Source: CAYRUP01 sp964427485 (lineage in GTDB: Bacteria; Pseudomonadota; Gammaproteobacteria; DSM-16500). From it: DNA of 27,731 bases. The stretch lies in assembly GCA_964427485.1 (NCBI GenBank), contig CAYRUP010000012.1, positions 1 through 27,731 on the forward strand, in the 5' to 3' direction. Every line of letters begins with the position of its first letter. Within the stretch, counting starts at the first letter, position 1. The notes under the pieces were generated by a model, which saw only the letters and a list, made by a program, of their open reading frames with translations, did no database searches and had not been told where the DNA came from. Positions 8,144 to 16,411 of the stretch are shown piece after piece. The translations under genes were made by a program, and so were the position numbers.

Positions 8144-8728
8144 TTAAACACCAAAAAAAATCACCCTCTCCTCCGTCAAAACCCCATCTAACGCCACATC
8201 CCAGGGGTCCTGCGGCAAAGCAGGAACTTCCTGTAATTCATAAGCCAATCCAATCAGATAGCATTTTTTACTATTTACATTCTGCATGATCTCAAATGTG
8301 CGGTCATAATAGCCACTGCCCATTCCCAAGCGATTGCCCTGGTTATCAAAACCCACTAAAGGAAACAAAACAATATCCAACTCATCCAACGCAATTTTAT
8401 CAACATCTGTGGGCTCTAAAATTTGATAACGATTCGGCTGCAAAGTCATATTCGCTTGATACCTCACAAAATCCAATGTTTTGTCGGGTTTTGCGCGCGG
8501 TAAATAACATTTTTTATTGGCATCCCAAATAGCTTGAATAATGGGTAAACAATTAAATTCATCAGAAAGCGGATAATAACAGGCAATATGTTGGCTTTTT
8601 TGAAAGAGTTCCGTTGCAATAAATAGCCTGGCGGCTTGCTGACCTGTTATTTGACGTTCGGCTGCGTTCACTTCACGGCGCTTTATTAAAAGCATTTGGC
8701 GCAATTCTTGTTTTGAAATGATCGTCAT
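8144..8728 (-). CDS. ygfA: 5-formyltetrahydrofolate cyclo-ligase
   Basis: Converts 5-formyl-THF to 5,10-methenyl-THF with ATP, returning a stored folate to one-carbon metabolism in the cytosol. The 194 residues match the family length. The N-terminus carries the substrate/ATP-binding pattern K-x-x-L-R...R-R near residues 6-18. The diagnostic glycine-rich loop GNRLGMGSGYYDRTF lies at about 130-150. Its ATG at 8728 overlaps the zapA stop (ATGA), giving translational coupling, and it is the last gene of the operon TIGR02449-zapA-ygfA. In many gammaproteobacteria the 6S RNA gene sits between zapA and ygfA; here the overlap leaves no room. The gene ends 22 bases from hairpin copy A. Confidence 0.93.
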   Translation of the reverse strand: MTIISKQELRQMLLIKRREVNAAERQITGQQAARLFIATELFQKSQHIACYYPLSDEFNCLPIIQAIWDANKKCYLPRAKPDKTLDFVRYQANMTLQPNRYQILEPTDVDKIALDELDIVLFPLVGFDNQGNRLGMGSGYYDRTFEIMQNVNSKKCYLIGLAYELQEVPALPQDPWDVALDGVLTEERVIFFGV

Positions 8729-9024
8729 GAGGATGGCGTTAATGCATGCTCTACTTTTGTTTGTAAATCTTCTAAACGTTGATTAATATTTTGCATGGCA
8801 TTTTCTTTGATGCGATCAAAGTTCAGTAATTGGTATACCACATTGAGTGCTGCAATGACTGCGATTTTATCCAGTTGGGCTATTCCGGTATTCTTCACTT
8901 GTTGCATTTTTTCTTCCAGATAACATGCCGCTTTTTGTAGTGAGTCTACTTCAGAATCCGGACATTTGATTTGATAACACTTACCTAAAATTTCAATCGT
9001 TGCTTCAGTCAGTTTTGTAGTCAT
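8725..9024 (-). CDS. zapA: cell division protein ZapA
   Basis: Z-ring-associated protein that binds and bundles FtsZ protofilaments at midcell. The 99-residue product has the usual ZapA layout: a small N-terminal globular head (residues about 1-50, including the conserved KCYQIKCP strand) followed by a coiled coil (about 55-95). The conserved AALNVVYQLL stretch is recognisable near 58-67. The start at 9024 shares a base with the preceding stop (TAATG), and the end overlaps ygfA, so all three genes should be cotranscribed. Length and neighbours match gammaproteobacterial zapA loci. Confidence 0.9.
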   Translation of the reverse strand: MTTKLTEATIEILGKCYQIKCPDSEVDSLQKAACYLEEKMQQVKNTGIAQLDKIAVIAALNVVYQLLNFDRIKENAMQNINQRLEDLQTKVEHALTPSS

Positions 9025-9227
9025 TAGGCACTCTCGATTGATTTAAGACGTGAAAGTATGTTTTCAATTTGCGTTATCGCCATCTTATTTTTGGTTTGCA
9101 ACTCATCTTTTTCGCGTTGGAGAAAAACTCTGCTCTGTTTTAAAGTTAAATTAGCCTGTTCCAGCCGCTCGCATTTTTGCATAAGCGATTTTATTTGGAT
9201 TTCTAATTGCTGAACTAATTCATCCAT
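9024..9227 (-). CDS. TIGR02449-type small coiled-coil protein
   Basis: 67 residues, almost wholly predicted coiled coil (heptad-like leucines from MDELVQQLEIQ through the LSRLKSIES end). It matches the small protein family TIGR02449 found directly upstream of zapA in many gammaproteobacteria, which resembles ZapB in size and shape. Its role is not established; a part in division via ZapA is inferred from position. The start is ATG 9227, and the stop overlaps the zapA start (TAATG). It is the first gene of the operon, with a candidate promoter at 9257-9286. Confidence 0.8.
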   Translation of the reverse strand: MDELVQQLEIQIKSLMQKCERLEQANLTLKQSRVFLQREKDELQTKNKMAITQIENILSRLKSIESA

Positions 9228-9256
9228 GAGCTATGCCCTAGTAATTAATTGAGTTT

Positions 9257-9286
9257 AATATACTCTGATTGACTAATATGCTGCAA
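9257..9286 (-). promoter_or_regulatory. candidate sigma-70 promoter of the zapA operon
   Basis: Read on the minus strand, TTGCAG (9286-9281) and TATATT (9262-9257) are separated by 18 bases. They match the consensus at 4 of 6 and 5 of 6 positions. The first start codon at 9227 lies about 30 bases beyond the -10. The 122-base gap to pgi holds nothing else I recognise. Confidence 0.5.
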
Positions 9287-9349
9287 GAGCAGCTTGGTTT
9301 AATAGTTCTTTAAAATACGGTATTCTATGCTTTTTATTAGAGCACATTC

Positions 9350-10993
9350 ATGGAAAAGCTAACCCAACTTGCCGCCTGGCAAGCCCTAGAACAACATTAT
9401 CAAGCGATTGCGAATCATTCTATGCAAGAATGGTTTGAGACCAATCCTTCGCGTTTTTCCGAGTTTTCATTAAAATTTGACAATATCTTATTTGATTATT
9501 CCAAGAATCGCGTCAATCAGCAAACGATACAGTTATTGACAACATTAGCACACGATATAAATTTAGCTGATTCTATCAATGCACTTTTTACCGGTCATCT
9601 CATTAATTCCACGGAAAAACGACCCGCTTTGCACACGGCATTGCGTGACCGTAAAAATACATGTCTGCGCTTCAATGAGCATAATATCATGCAAGATATT
9701 CATTCGATGTTGCAAAAAATGCAGCAATTTACCGATCAAGTGCGCGATGGCACTTGGCGCGGTGCGACTGGAAAAACCATTTGCGATATCGTCAATATTG
9801 GCATCGGAGGCTCACATCTTGGGCCCTTGATGGTAACCCATGCGCTTTCTGATTATAAAAGCAAATCATTACGCTGTTATTTTATTTCAAATATTGATGG
9901 CGCAGAAATTAATAATGTTTTGCAACAAATTGATCCTGAACGAACGCTTTTCATTATTTCTTCAAAATCTTTTACCACCATTGAAACAATTTCTAATGCG
10001 GCAGTTATTCGTGGTTGGTTACAAGCCAAGCTCGGCTCGGTCGATATCGCACCGCATTTTGTTGCAGTCACGGCAGCTGTGTCACGGGCTCAACAGTTTG
10101 GGATTCCTTTATCGCAAATTTTTTCTATCTGGGACTGGGTGGGTGGCCGCTATTCCGTTTGGTCTGCGATTGGTTTACCCATTGCATTGCTCATCGGCAT
10201 GGAAAATTTTTACGAATTTTTAGATGGCGCACACGCCGCGGATGAACATTTCAGACAGGCTGAATTCTCGGAAAATATTCCTGTTTTGATGGGATTATTA
10301 GGTATTTGGTATATCAATTTTTTTGCCTGTGCAAATCAAGCTATTATCCCTTATTCATATGAATTAAATTTTTTTAGTGATTATATTCAACAAGCGGATA
10401 TGGAAAGTAATGGTAAAGCTGTGTCACGCGCCAATGCTTTCATTGATTACGCCACAGGACCTATTATTATTGGTCAGCAAGGTTGTGATAGTCAGCATTC
10501 TTATTTTCAATTGTTACATCAAGGTCCGCGTCTTATTCCTGTCGATTTTATTTTGGTCGCAGAAAAAGCGCATTTTCAACAACAGCAAGATATTTTAGTC
10601 GCAAATGCCCTGAGCCAAGCACAAGCGCTCATGCACGGTAAATCCTATGCCGAAGCGCTCTCTGAATTACGCATAACCGGTTATTCCGAAGATGAAGCGG
10701 TACGCCTTGCCATGCACAAAACGATCCCCGGCAATCGTCCCAGCAATATTTTATTTATCAAAAAATTAACTCCGCGTACGTTGGGTTCATTGATTGCCCT
10801 CTATGAACACAAGATTTTTGTGCAAGGTATTATTTGGGGTATTAATTCATTTGATCAATGGGGTGTTGAATTAGGGAAGCAATTATTTTTGCCTATTTTG
10901 GAAGATTTAAAAAATTCAGAAATTTTAGCAGGCCACGATTCTTCGACGCAGGGATTAATTCACTATTATATTCAATCCAGGAATTCAGCATGA
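9350..10993 (+). CDS. pgi: glucose-6-phosphate isomerase
   Basis: Interconverts glucose-6-phosphate and fructose-6-phosphate (glycolysis and gluconeogenesis, cytosol). 547 residues, the usual length for the proteobacterial enzyme. Both family signatures are visible: WDWVGGRYSVWSAIGLP at about 261-277 and GINSFDQWGVELGKQL near 497-512. GIGGSHLGP near 150 and SSKSFTTIET near 204 line the phosphate site. The start ATG 9350 follows GAGCA weakly. The TGA stop overlaps the ATG of lptM (ATGA), so pgi heads a pgi-lptM-dapF operon; pairing pgi with the diaminopimelate gene is unusual next to E. coli, where lptM-dapF is followed by xerC. Confidence 0.97.
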   Translation: MEKLTQLAAWQALEQHYQAIANHSMQEWFETNPSRFSEFSLKFDNILFDYSKNRVNQQTIQLLTTLAHDINLADSINALFTGHLINSTEKRPALHTALRDRKNTCLRFNEHNIMQDIHSMLQKMQQFTDQVRDGTWRGATGKTICDIVNIGIGGSHLGPLMVTHALSDYKSKSLRCYFISNIDGAEINNVLQQIDPERTLFIISSKSFTTIETISNAAVIRGWLQAKLGSVDIAPHFVAVTAAVSRAQQFGIPLSQIFSIWDWVGGRYSVWSAIGLPIALLIGMENFYEFLDGAHAADEHFRQAEFSENIPVLMGLLGIWYINFFACANQAIIPYSYELNFFSDYIQQADMESNGKAVSRANAFIDYATGPIIIGQQGCDSQHSYFQLLHQGPRLIPVDFILVAEKAHFQQQQDILVANALSQAQALMHGKSYAEALSELRITGYSEDEAVRLAMHKTIPGNRPSNILFIKKLTPRTLGSLIALYEHKIFVQGIIWGINSFDQWGVELGKQLFLPILEDLKNSEILAGHDSSTQGLIHYYIQSRNSA

Positions 10994-11118
10994 AAAAAGT
11001 GATAATTTCTTTGCTCATAATCAGTGGACTAATTTCAGGTTGCGGTCAATCTGGTAGACTGTATTTGCCAACTCCTACAAACACAGCAGAAAACAATGAG
11101 TCAAACCCGCCCACATGA
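10990..11118 (+). CDS. lptM: LptM (YifL)-type small lipoprotein
   Basis: A 42-residue lipoprotein, too short for many gene finders. The N-terminus MKKVIISLLIISG leads into a lipobox LISGC, giving a lipidated Cys18. The sequence after it, CGQSGRLYLP, matches the conserved LptM motif (CG-x-x-G-x-LY-x-P). In E. coli LptM assists assembly of the LPS translocon protein LptD in the outer membrane and lies directly upstream of dapF, exactly as here. It overlaps pgi (ATGA) and dapF (ATGA), so translation is likely coupled across all three. The motif and the conserved neighbour make the call firm despite the size. Confidence 0.88.
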   Translation: MKKVIISLLIISGLISGCGQSGRLYLPTPTNTAENNESNPPT

Positions 11119-11951
11119 ATACATTTAACTTCAGAAAAATGCATGGCCTTGGCAATGATTTCATGGTCATTGATGGCATATCGCAATCAATTAATAAAGC
11201 TAAGCTTCCTATTCGACAATTAGCTGATCGGCATTTGGGTATTGGTTTTGATCAACTTTTGCTGATCACGCCTTCAAAAAAAGCGGATTTCGCGTGTGTG
11301 ATATTTAATTCGGATGGCACAGAAGCAGAACAATGTGGAAATGGCATGCGTTGTGTCGCACGCTTTGTGCGCGAAGCTAAATTAACTGAGAAGCAATCTG
11401 TTTCCATTGAAACCAAAGCGGGTATCATTGAAATATTGATTCATGATTATGATCGTATTGAAGTCAATATGGGTCTTCCTCGCTTCGAGCCGAGTGACAT
11501 TCCTTTTCGAACCGATGCCAAAAAAAAATTATATGAGCTCTCTCTCAATGATGGTCAACCTGGCTTTGCTTTATCTATTTTATCCATGGGAAATCCGCAT
11601 GCTATTTTACAAGTCAGTTCTATTCGGCAATTTCCGGTAGATAAAATAGGTCCACTGATTGCAACTCATCCTCTTTTCCCAAAAGGCGTCAATGTAGGAT
11701 TCATGGAAGTTTTAACTAAGAAACATATCCGTTTGCGCACCTATGAACGTGGCGCGGGTGAAACATTTGCTTGTGGCAGCAATGCATGCGCCGCAGTCGT
11801 GGCAGGTATTGTGAATAATTTATTAGATCATGAAGTCAAAGTTGAGTTGCTGTTTGGTGATTTATGGATTAAATGGGAAGGAGTGAACAGCCCTGTCATA
11901 TTAACTGGACCTGCTGCGGAGAGTTTTTTTGGGTGTTGGAAATTAGCTTGA
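11115..11951 (+). CDS. dapF: diaminopimelate epimerase
   Basis: Converts LL- to meso-diaminopimelate, the last shared step toward lysine and the peptidoglycan cross-linking residue; cytosolic and cofactor-free. 278 residues, the usual length. The two catalytic cysteines are visible: Cys74 in AEQCGNGMRC and Cys220 in ETFACGSNAC. The N-terminal KMHGLGNDF is also typical. The start overlaps the lptM stop, and the gene ends 6 bases before a strong hairpin repeat that separates it from the convergent pilP. Confidence 0.97.
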   Translation: MNTFNFRKMHGLGNDFMVIDGISQSINKAKLPIRQLADRHLGIGFDQLLLITPSKKADFACVIFNSDGTEAEQCGNGMRCVARFVREAKLTEKQSVSIETKAGIIEILIHDYDRIEVNMGLPRFEPSDIPFRTDAKKKLYELSLNDGQPGFALSILSMGNPHAILQVSSIRQFPVDKIGPLIATHPLFPKGVNVGFMEVLTKKHIRLRTYERGAGETFACGSNACAAVVAGIVNNLLDHEVKVELLFGDLWIKWEGVNSPVILTGPAAESFFGCWKLA

Positions 11952-11956
11952 ATTCT

Positions 11957-12016
11957 CCACCCTCATCCCCGACCCTTCTCCCAGCAAGCTGGGAGAAGGG
12001 CTGGGGATGAGGGTGG
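11957..12016. repeat. GGGAGAAGGG hairpin repeat between dapF and pilP
   Basis: 29-base arms at 11957-11985 and 11988-12016, 27 of 29 paired, with a 2-base loop. The arms are C-rich and G-rich (CCCTTCTCCCAGC with GCTGGGAGAAGGG). The type is seen as dispersed intergenic repeats in many proteobacteria. It differs in sequence from the TCATCCTGAG family here. No T-run follows, but placed between two convergent gene ends it would act on both transcripts. Confidence 0.9.
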
Positions 12017-12032
12017 TGAGGGTAGTGATTAT

Positions 12033-12830
12033 CTAAATCGAACTCAGAATATTTAACTTCTTTCTCTTCCCGTCTTTAACAATCACAACACCGCCTCTAT
12101 TGATAGACACCACTTTCGAACCATCAATTAAAGTATCGCCCACTGTAACGCTGAATAGTTTATCTTGATAACCTAAAACTGCGTTCCAATGTTCGAACTG
12201 CATTGATACTGAAATAACAGTGTATGGAATTTCAATGATGGGTGGCGGGGTGGGTTTTACTTCTTCTGTTCCCACTATTGTTGGTGCACCAGTCCCGGCC
12301 AATTTATTTGCATACGCGCTCGCAGGTACCATTGGAGGCGCAGGCGTCGTCAACAAATCACTCATACTCTTGTTTGCGGTTTCTGTGGCTAATCTTGCAG
12401 TCGCAATTGCCTGATTTGTTTCAGCGATATCACGTTTCAATTTGAGCAACTGTAATTGATTAAGTGAATCTAAGTACGCTTTTTGTTGTTCATCTTGGTT
12501 TTTCAATACATCCGTATCTTTCCGCACTGTTAAGACACTTGCTTGAGTGAGTTGATTTGGATTTGTCATCGCTGCCATAGCGGGAACTTGAGTCCCTGGC
12601 GGCATCATGTTAGCAGCAGGCATTGCTCCACCCGGAGCGGCACTCATCGGTGGTTTTGCCGCTGTAGCAACGGGTACTGGTGGGGGAGCGGCAGACTGGC
12701 CTCCTCCACCTCCAAACATACCCATCACTTCATAGATGAGAAAAATAAAAATAATAACAGTCGCTGCACCAATCACTTTTTGTCTTGTCGTAATTGATGA
12801 CATTGAAAATTTCGATCGGTTGTCCGCCAT
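12033..12830 (-). CDS. pilP: type IVb pilus biogenesis protein PilP (R64 type)
   Basis: An inner-membrane-anchored periplasmic pilus assembly protein. 265 residues: a short cytoplasmic N-terminus, one membrane helix at about 18-38, a Gly/Pro/Ala-rich linker (about 40-90), a coiled-coil stretch (about 95-160), and a C-terminal beta-rich PilP domain ending in GDTLIDGSKVVSINRGGVVIV (positions about 230-250). The domain order matches R64 PilP, which links the inner-membrane complex with the secretin. The anchor here is an uncleaved-looking helix; R64 PilP is usually drawn with a signal peptide. The start ATG 12830 is 3 bases after the pilO stop. It is the last gene of pilL-pilN-pilO-pilP and converges on dapF. 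Confidence 0.75.
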   Translation of the reverse strand: MADNRSKFSMSSITTRQKVIGAATVIIFIFLIYEVMGMFGGGGGQSAAPPPVPVATAAKPPMSAAPGGAMPAANMMPPGTQVPAMAAMTNPNQLTQASVLTVRKDTDVLKNQDEQQKAYLDSLNQLQLLKLKRDIAETNQAIATARLATETANKSMSDLLTTPAPPMVPASAYANKLAGTGAPTIVGTEEVKPTPPPIIEIPYTVISVSMQFEHWNAVLGYQDKLFSVTVGDTLIDGSKVVSINRGGVVIVKDGKRKKLNILSSI

Positions 12831-12833
12831 AGC

Positions 12834-14072
12834 TTAATTCCCTAATGCTTTAAGAATAACAGTGCCAGATAAATTTCCGTTTACAATCGTTAAACTTACT
12901 TTAGTGAGCACTAAAGGCAGCTCCTTAAATTGTTGTCCAAGCAAGATAAATGTATCGATAGTGAGATTATTAAATGAAATTGTTAACGGAGCCTCAGCAA
13001 ATCTTCCTCTATCTAGAGTCGGGCCTAAGATTAGATTGTTTCCTGGAACAATCGTTGAAACACGATCAATGAGTTCTGCAATAACATGTTGCAAAGGACT
13101 AATTGAAGTAGGCACGGGTCGGGCTGGCAAATCATTTTTCAAGGTGAGGTAGATTCCACTCGACATAATTTGTATTTGCGCATTATTTTGATCTGCCCAC
13201 TTATACAATACGTTAGTTTTAATTCCTAATGATTTTACATTTGCTGAAAAAGTTCCGCTGCTATATTCAATCGTGTCTGGAAACCAACCTGGGATTGTAT
13301 AGATTTGTCTAAGGTCATCAGCAACGCCTTGAATTTCCATTGTAGGAGAAGGTGTTGCCAGTGTGCTGGTATATAATTGAAATGGATTAACTACACCTAC
13401 AAATACTGTCGGCAATTCTTTTTTGTATGTACCAATGTAGGTGAAACCTAACCAGATAAGAGCAAGTACAACAACGCCAGCGACTATTTTTTTTATCGGT
13501 ACTACGCCAATGCCTTGTGCTTTTAATACGACATCGACTAAACGAAGTTGAAATGCTTTAATCGTGGGTAGTGTTGGAAAAACGGGTTCGGGTAAAATGT
13601 TAAAAGATTTTACTGACGAAGCATCCAGTGCAAACTTTCCTCCTTCCGGCGTTTGGCTGATTGGAATATCATCGCCATAAATATAAATTTCAAAATTATT
13701 TTGCTGTGTTCTAAAAACAATGAGTTCGTCTGGAATGCTATCAATCGGAAAACTGCCATCCAAATAAACACTGCCACCTTTCACAATAACCAGAATCGCT
13801 TCAGTGGTATTGGGAATCGCTTCACAATAAATTAAATCTCTCGGACGTTTGAAATGATGCCAAACGGTTTCGCCAAGCAAATAACCAGGATCAGGGGAAA
13901 ATGCTGCTTCATATTGATCAACATTTTTTCTTTGTAAAGTAATATATTCGCCATAATTTGTACTAAGCAAGAGCACTTCTTTTTTAAGAAGTGCTGGCTT
14001 CTTAGCGCTCAAGACATCGCGATAAGACGGAATTATAAATCGTTCACCATCTTCACGAGTAATGTAAGGCAT
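12834..14072 (-). CDS. pilO: type IVb pilus protein PilO (R64 type)
   Basis: An inner-membrane assembly protein with no enzymatic motif. 412 residues: a cytoplasmic domain (1-190) including an actin-like/PilM-like beta fold pattern by eye, one membrane helix at about 195-215, then a periplasmic domain with paired repeats. This bitopic plan is that of R64-type PilO (PilO2), which is larger than and not homologous in detail to type IVa PilO. The start ATG 14072 abuts the pilN stop at 14073, so translation is coupled. A separate PilM gene is absent, and the large cytoplasmic half may fill that role; this is inference. Confidence 0.72.
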   Translation of the reverse strand: MPYITREDGERFIIPSYRDVLSAKKPALLKKEVLLLSTNYGEYITLQRKNVDQYEAAFSPDPGYLLGETVWHHFKRPRDLIYCEAIPNTTEAILVIVKGGSVYLDGSFPIDSIPDELIVFRTQQNNFEIYIYGDDIPISQTPEGGKFALDASSVKSFNILPEPVFPTLPTIKAFQLRLVDVVLKAQGIGVVPIKKIVAGVVVLALIWLGFTYIGTYKKELPTVFVGVVNPFQLYTSTLATPSPTMEIQGVADDLRQIYTIPGWFPDTIEYSSGTFSANVKSLGIKTNVLYKWADQNNAQIQIMSSGIYLTLKNDLPARPVPTSISPLQHVIAELIDRVSTIVPGNNLILGPTLDRGRFAEAPLTISFNNLTIDTFILLGQQFKELPLVLTKVSLTIVNGNLSGTVILKALGN

Positions 14073-15683
14073 TTATGCAAACCCACGCAATATAATTGGT
14101 GTAATTAGCACGACGGTTTCGGTATTGACTTGTTGTGCGGTTTTACCACCCAATGTTTGTGAATCAAAAAGCTGTTGTGCACCAAGTGTATTATTTGTTT
14201 GTCTGAATCCCGCCAATATCAGGGTATCACCTGAGGCAATCACACTGCGTTGATTAAACTGTTTCTGTTGGACATGCGGCACCTGAATAGCTGAAGAACC
14301 TGCCGTATTCGGGTTAGTTGTAGTTACGGTTTGTCCATTGGAAGAAATCGTGGTTAACCCAAGATTGTTTGACAAATCAGCATTGACTTGTAGATAGACT
14401 CTATTTCCCAAAATTTTAGGCAGTACATACAACGTCAAACCGGTTACGACCGCACCCGGGGTAATTTGTGAGGTAATCGAACTTCCATTGGGTGTTGAAC
14501 CTGCAAGAGCAGTTGTTTGTACGCTAGCAAGATATCCCTGCTGATCAATAATTCGAATTTGGGAAACTTGATTGTTTTGGCAGAGCACTTGCGGTTGAGT
14601 TACAACAGAGACTTTACCCTGCATTTGTAAAGCATTAACCAAAGTAAGAACACCGGTTCCTGTGCCAGCCAGTACATGGGAATTGTTGATACCCGCAATA
14701 GTTGGGGAACTAAGACCTGTTAACGATGTAACCGATGAAAGCGCTATGGGAGAACCATTATTCGAGACTAATTGATAAGTACCATTATTAAATGCTCTTT
14801 GTACAATATCCCAATTAATACCGAAATTAAAATCGCTTTCAAGCGTAACTTGCAGTATTTCAATTTTGACGAGAACTTGTTTTGAAAGATTGTTATTTAC
14901 ATTGCTAATAAATTTTGAAATCAACGAGACATTACTAGGTCTATCGCGAACGGTGACGGATGTTGTTGCCTCCGATACGACTACCTTACCATCCGGAGAT
15001 AATAATTGTTTAATTGAGGTTTCCAGATCTCTCCAAACGGATAAAGTCCCTTTCAAATTGCTATATTGACTCGATGCACTATCATCAATCGTTCCTGTGA
15101 TTGTGGTAACCGATCCACCGCCACCCGAGCCTGCGCTACCAGCAGCGCCCGTCGATGCTTTACCCATCATATAATCAGATGAGCCTGGCATAAATGCGAT
15201 ATCAAATGTTCTTGTCATGAATGCTTGCCAATAGACGTCATTGCAATTGACCGCATAAACATAACCCGTCTTGGCAGCTAACATATCCAAAGCACCTTTT
15301 ACGGTACCCGAATAATTCATTGATAGCATGACTTTATCATTCAAGCCACTTTGATAGTGAATCAATATATTATGACCACCACCGTTCAAAATAATTCGAC
15401 TATAGTAAGAAAAAGGTAATTGTTCGCCGCGTAAAACAACCCTGTTTGTCAACCAAAGAGGTTGTCTCGCTAAGCTAATCGGTGTTCTATCAACATATAA
15501 ACCCTGATTCATAAGCAAAGTTGGATTCGGTGTGGTTGCTGAAACCATTTTTGCATGCGCTTCTGTTTGGCGTTGTGTTATATCCGCCACATTGGCTTCC
15601 GCCTGGTTATAAACCGATTGATTACATCCGGAAAGAAATATAATCGTGGAAAGACAGATTAATAAAATTCGTTGATAAAACAT
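14073..15683 (-). CDS. pilN: type IVb pilus secretin lipoprotein PilN (R64 type)
   Basis: Outer-membrane secretin through which the pilus exits. 536 residues: a lipoprotein signal with lipobox LSGC (Cys20), an N-terminal periplasmic part, a low-complexity Gly/Ser stretch near 175-195, and a C-terminal secretin domain from about 270. Secretin hallmarks are visible: VLCQNNQVSQIRI near 367, VTGLTLYVLPKILGNRVYLQV near 415, and RSVIASGDTLILAGFRQ near 480. Size and lipidation match the R64 PilN/BfpB class, not type IVa PilQ. Its start shares one base with the stop of the upstream TcpQ-like gene (TAATG). Confidence 0.88.
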   Translation of the reverse strand: MFYQRILLICLSTIIFLSGCNQSVYNQAEANVADITQRQTEAHAKMVSATTPNPTLLMNQGLYVDRTPISLARQPLWLTNRVVLRGEQLPFSYYSRIILNGGGHNILIHYQSGLNDKVMLSMNYSGTVKGALDMLAAKTGYVYAVNCNDVYWQAFMTRTFDIAFMPGSSDYMMGKASTGAAGSAGSGGGGSVTTITGTIDDSASSQYSNLKGTLSVWRDLETSIKQLLSPDGKVVVSEATTSVTVRDRPSNVSLISKFISNVNNNLSKQVLVKIEILQVTLESDFNFGINWDIVQRAFNNGTYQLVSNNGSPIALSSVTSLTGLSSPTIAGINNSHVLAGTGTGVLTLVNALQMQGKVSVVTQPQVLCQNNQVSQIRIIDQQGYLASVQTTALAGSTPNGSSITSQITPGAVVTGLTLYVLPKILGNRVYLQVNADLSNNLGLTTISSNGQTVTTTNPNTAGSSAIQVPHVQQKQFNQRSVIASGDTLILAGFRQTNNTLGAQQLFDSQTLGGKTAQQVNTETVVLITPIILRGFA

Positions 15684-16117
15684 TATATCTTCCTCAGAAC
15701 AACAGTCATCGTACGGTTAGACATGTACATCTGTGCTTGTAGTGGAAATGGCTGCAGTAATTTTTCAATCACATTGGGTAAACTCGAACCTGTTACGCGT
15801 CCATCAAAATTATAATCAAAAGGTGCCTTCCAAATGACCTTCCAGTGATATCGATCCATAATTCTTTCTATATTTTCTTTTAAAGAACCGCTCACGCTAA
15901 TTGCATAAATCGCCGCGGGTCGACTTAAATTTGCAAATTGATTAGGAAAAGCAGAATTGCCATAGGTCGGAATAAACGCGGTATTTTGTTGTGTTCCTGC
16001 CTGAAAAAAAGGTTCGCTTGGTATCGCTGCTTCAGGTCTCGCAACTTGCCATCCTGCAAATGATATTGCTGGCAGCATGAGGAAAATCAGAATTATCTTT
16101 TCGACGAGGCACTTCAT
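15683..16117 (-). CDS. pilL: PilL/TcpQ-type pilus protein, TcpQ domain only
   Basis: Exported protein needed for secretin assembly in type IVb systems. 144 residues: a Sec signal peptide (cleavage after ISFA, about residue 21), then a single domain at about 70-144 with the TcpQ C-terminal pattern: GSLKENIERIMDRYHWKVIW, a DYNFDGRVTGSS turn, and a terminal N-R-x-M-T-V-V. R64 PilL is a much longer lipoprotein (about 350 residues) that carries this domain at its end; here the protein is short and lacks a lipobox. The start ATG 16117 follows GGAG. It heads the pilL-N-O-P operon with a candidate promoter 56-85 bases upstream. The gene symbol is by domain and position. Confidence 0.68.
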   Translation of the reverse strand: MKCLVEKIILIFLMLPAISFAGWQVARPEAAIPSEPFFQAGTQQNTAFIPTYGNSAFPNQFANLSRPAAIYAISVSGSLKENIERIMDRYHWKVIWKAPFDYNFDGRVTGSSLPNVIEKLLQPFPLQAQMYMSNRTMTVVLRKI

Positions 16118-16172
16118 TGTGATACTCCATTAAATCATATGCCTATCTCAACAAATCCCTAAGCTAAAAGCA

Positions 16173-16202
16173 AGTATAAGCGATTTATTTAAAATGTGTA
16201 AG
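16173..16202 (-). promoter_or_regulatory. candidate promoter of the pilL-N-O-P operon
   Basis: On the minus strand CTTACA (16202-16197) and TATACT (16178-16173) are 18 bases apart, matching the consensus at 4 and 5 of 6 positions. The start codon is about 55 bases further on. The rest of the 294-base gap (16118-16411) holds hairpin copy B and no gene. Confidence 0.5.
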
Positions 16203-16278
16203 ATCTTTTAGGATTACGCACATTCTGCTGCGACAAAAAATAATGTGAGCATTCTTATCTCGACGGTTTAAAAAACAT

Positions 16279-16356
16279 TGTCATCCTGAGAGCGCCTTTT
16301 GCTCGAAGGATCGCTTGACGTATGTCGAATGATCCTTCGTTTCACTCAGGATGACA
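16279..16356. repeat. TCATCCTGAG hairpin repeat, copy B
   Basis: Arms TGTCATCCTGAG (16279-16290) and CTCAGGATGACA (16345-16356) pair perfectly, as do CGAAGGATC (16304-16312) and GATCCTTCG (16331-16339). Between the paired blocks, the left arm has 13 unpaired bases and the right 5, so this copy is diverged. It lies 55 bases past the stop of the 376-residue prepilin and upstream of the pilL promoter, separating the two pilus operons. Confidence 0.88.
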
Positions 16357-16411
16357 AACATTTAGATCAGTTTTCAAAAATGGCTAAAGTCCAGCTTATG
16401 CAATACTCACA

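Noticed and set aside
8050..8289. Plus-strand open frame over the repeat and the end of ygfA
   Set aside because: It is made of the hairpin repeat and antisense of a well-supported gene; there is no ribosome site.
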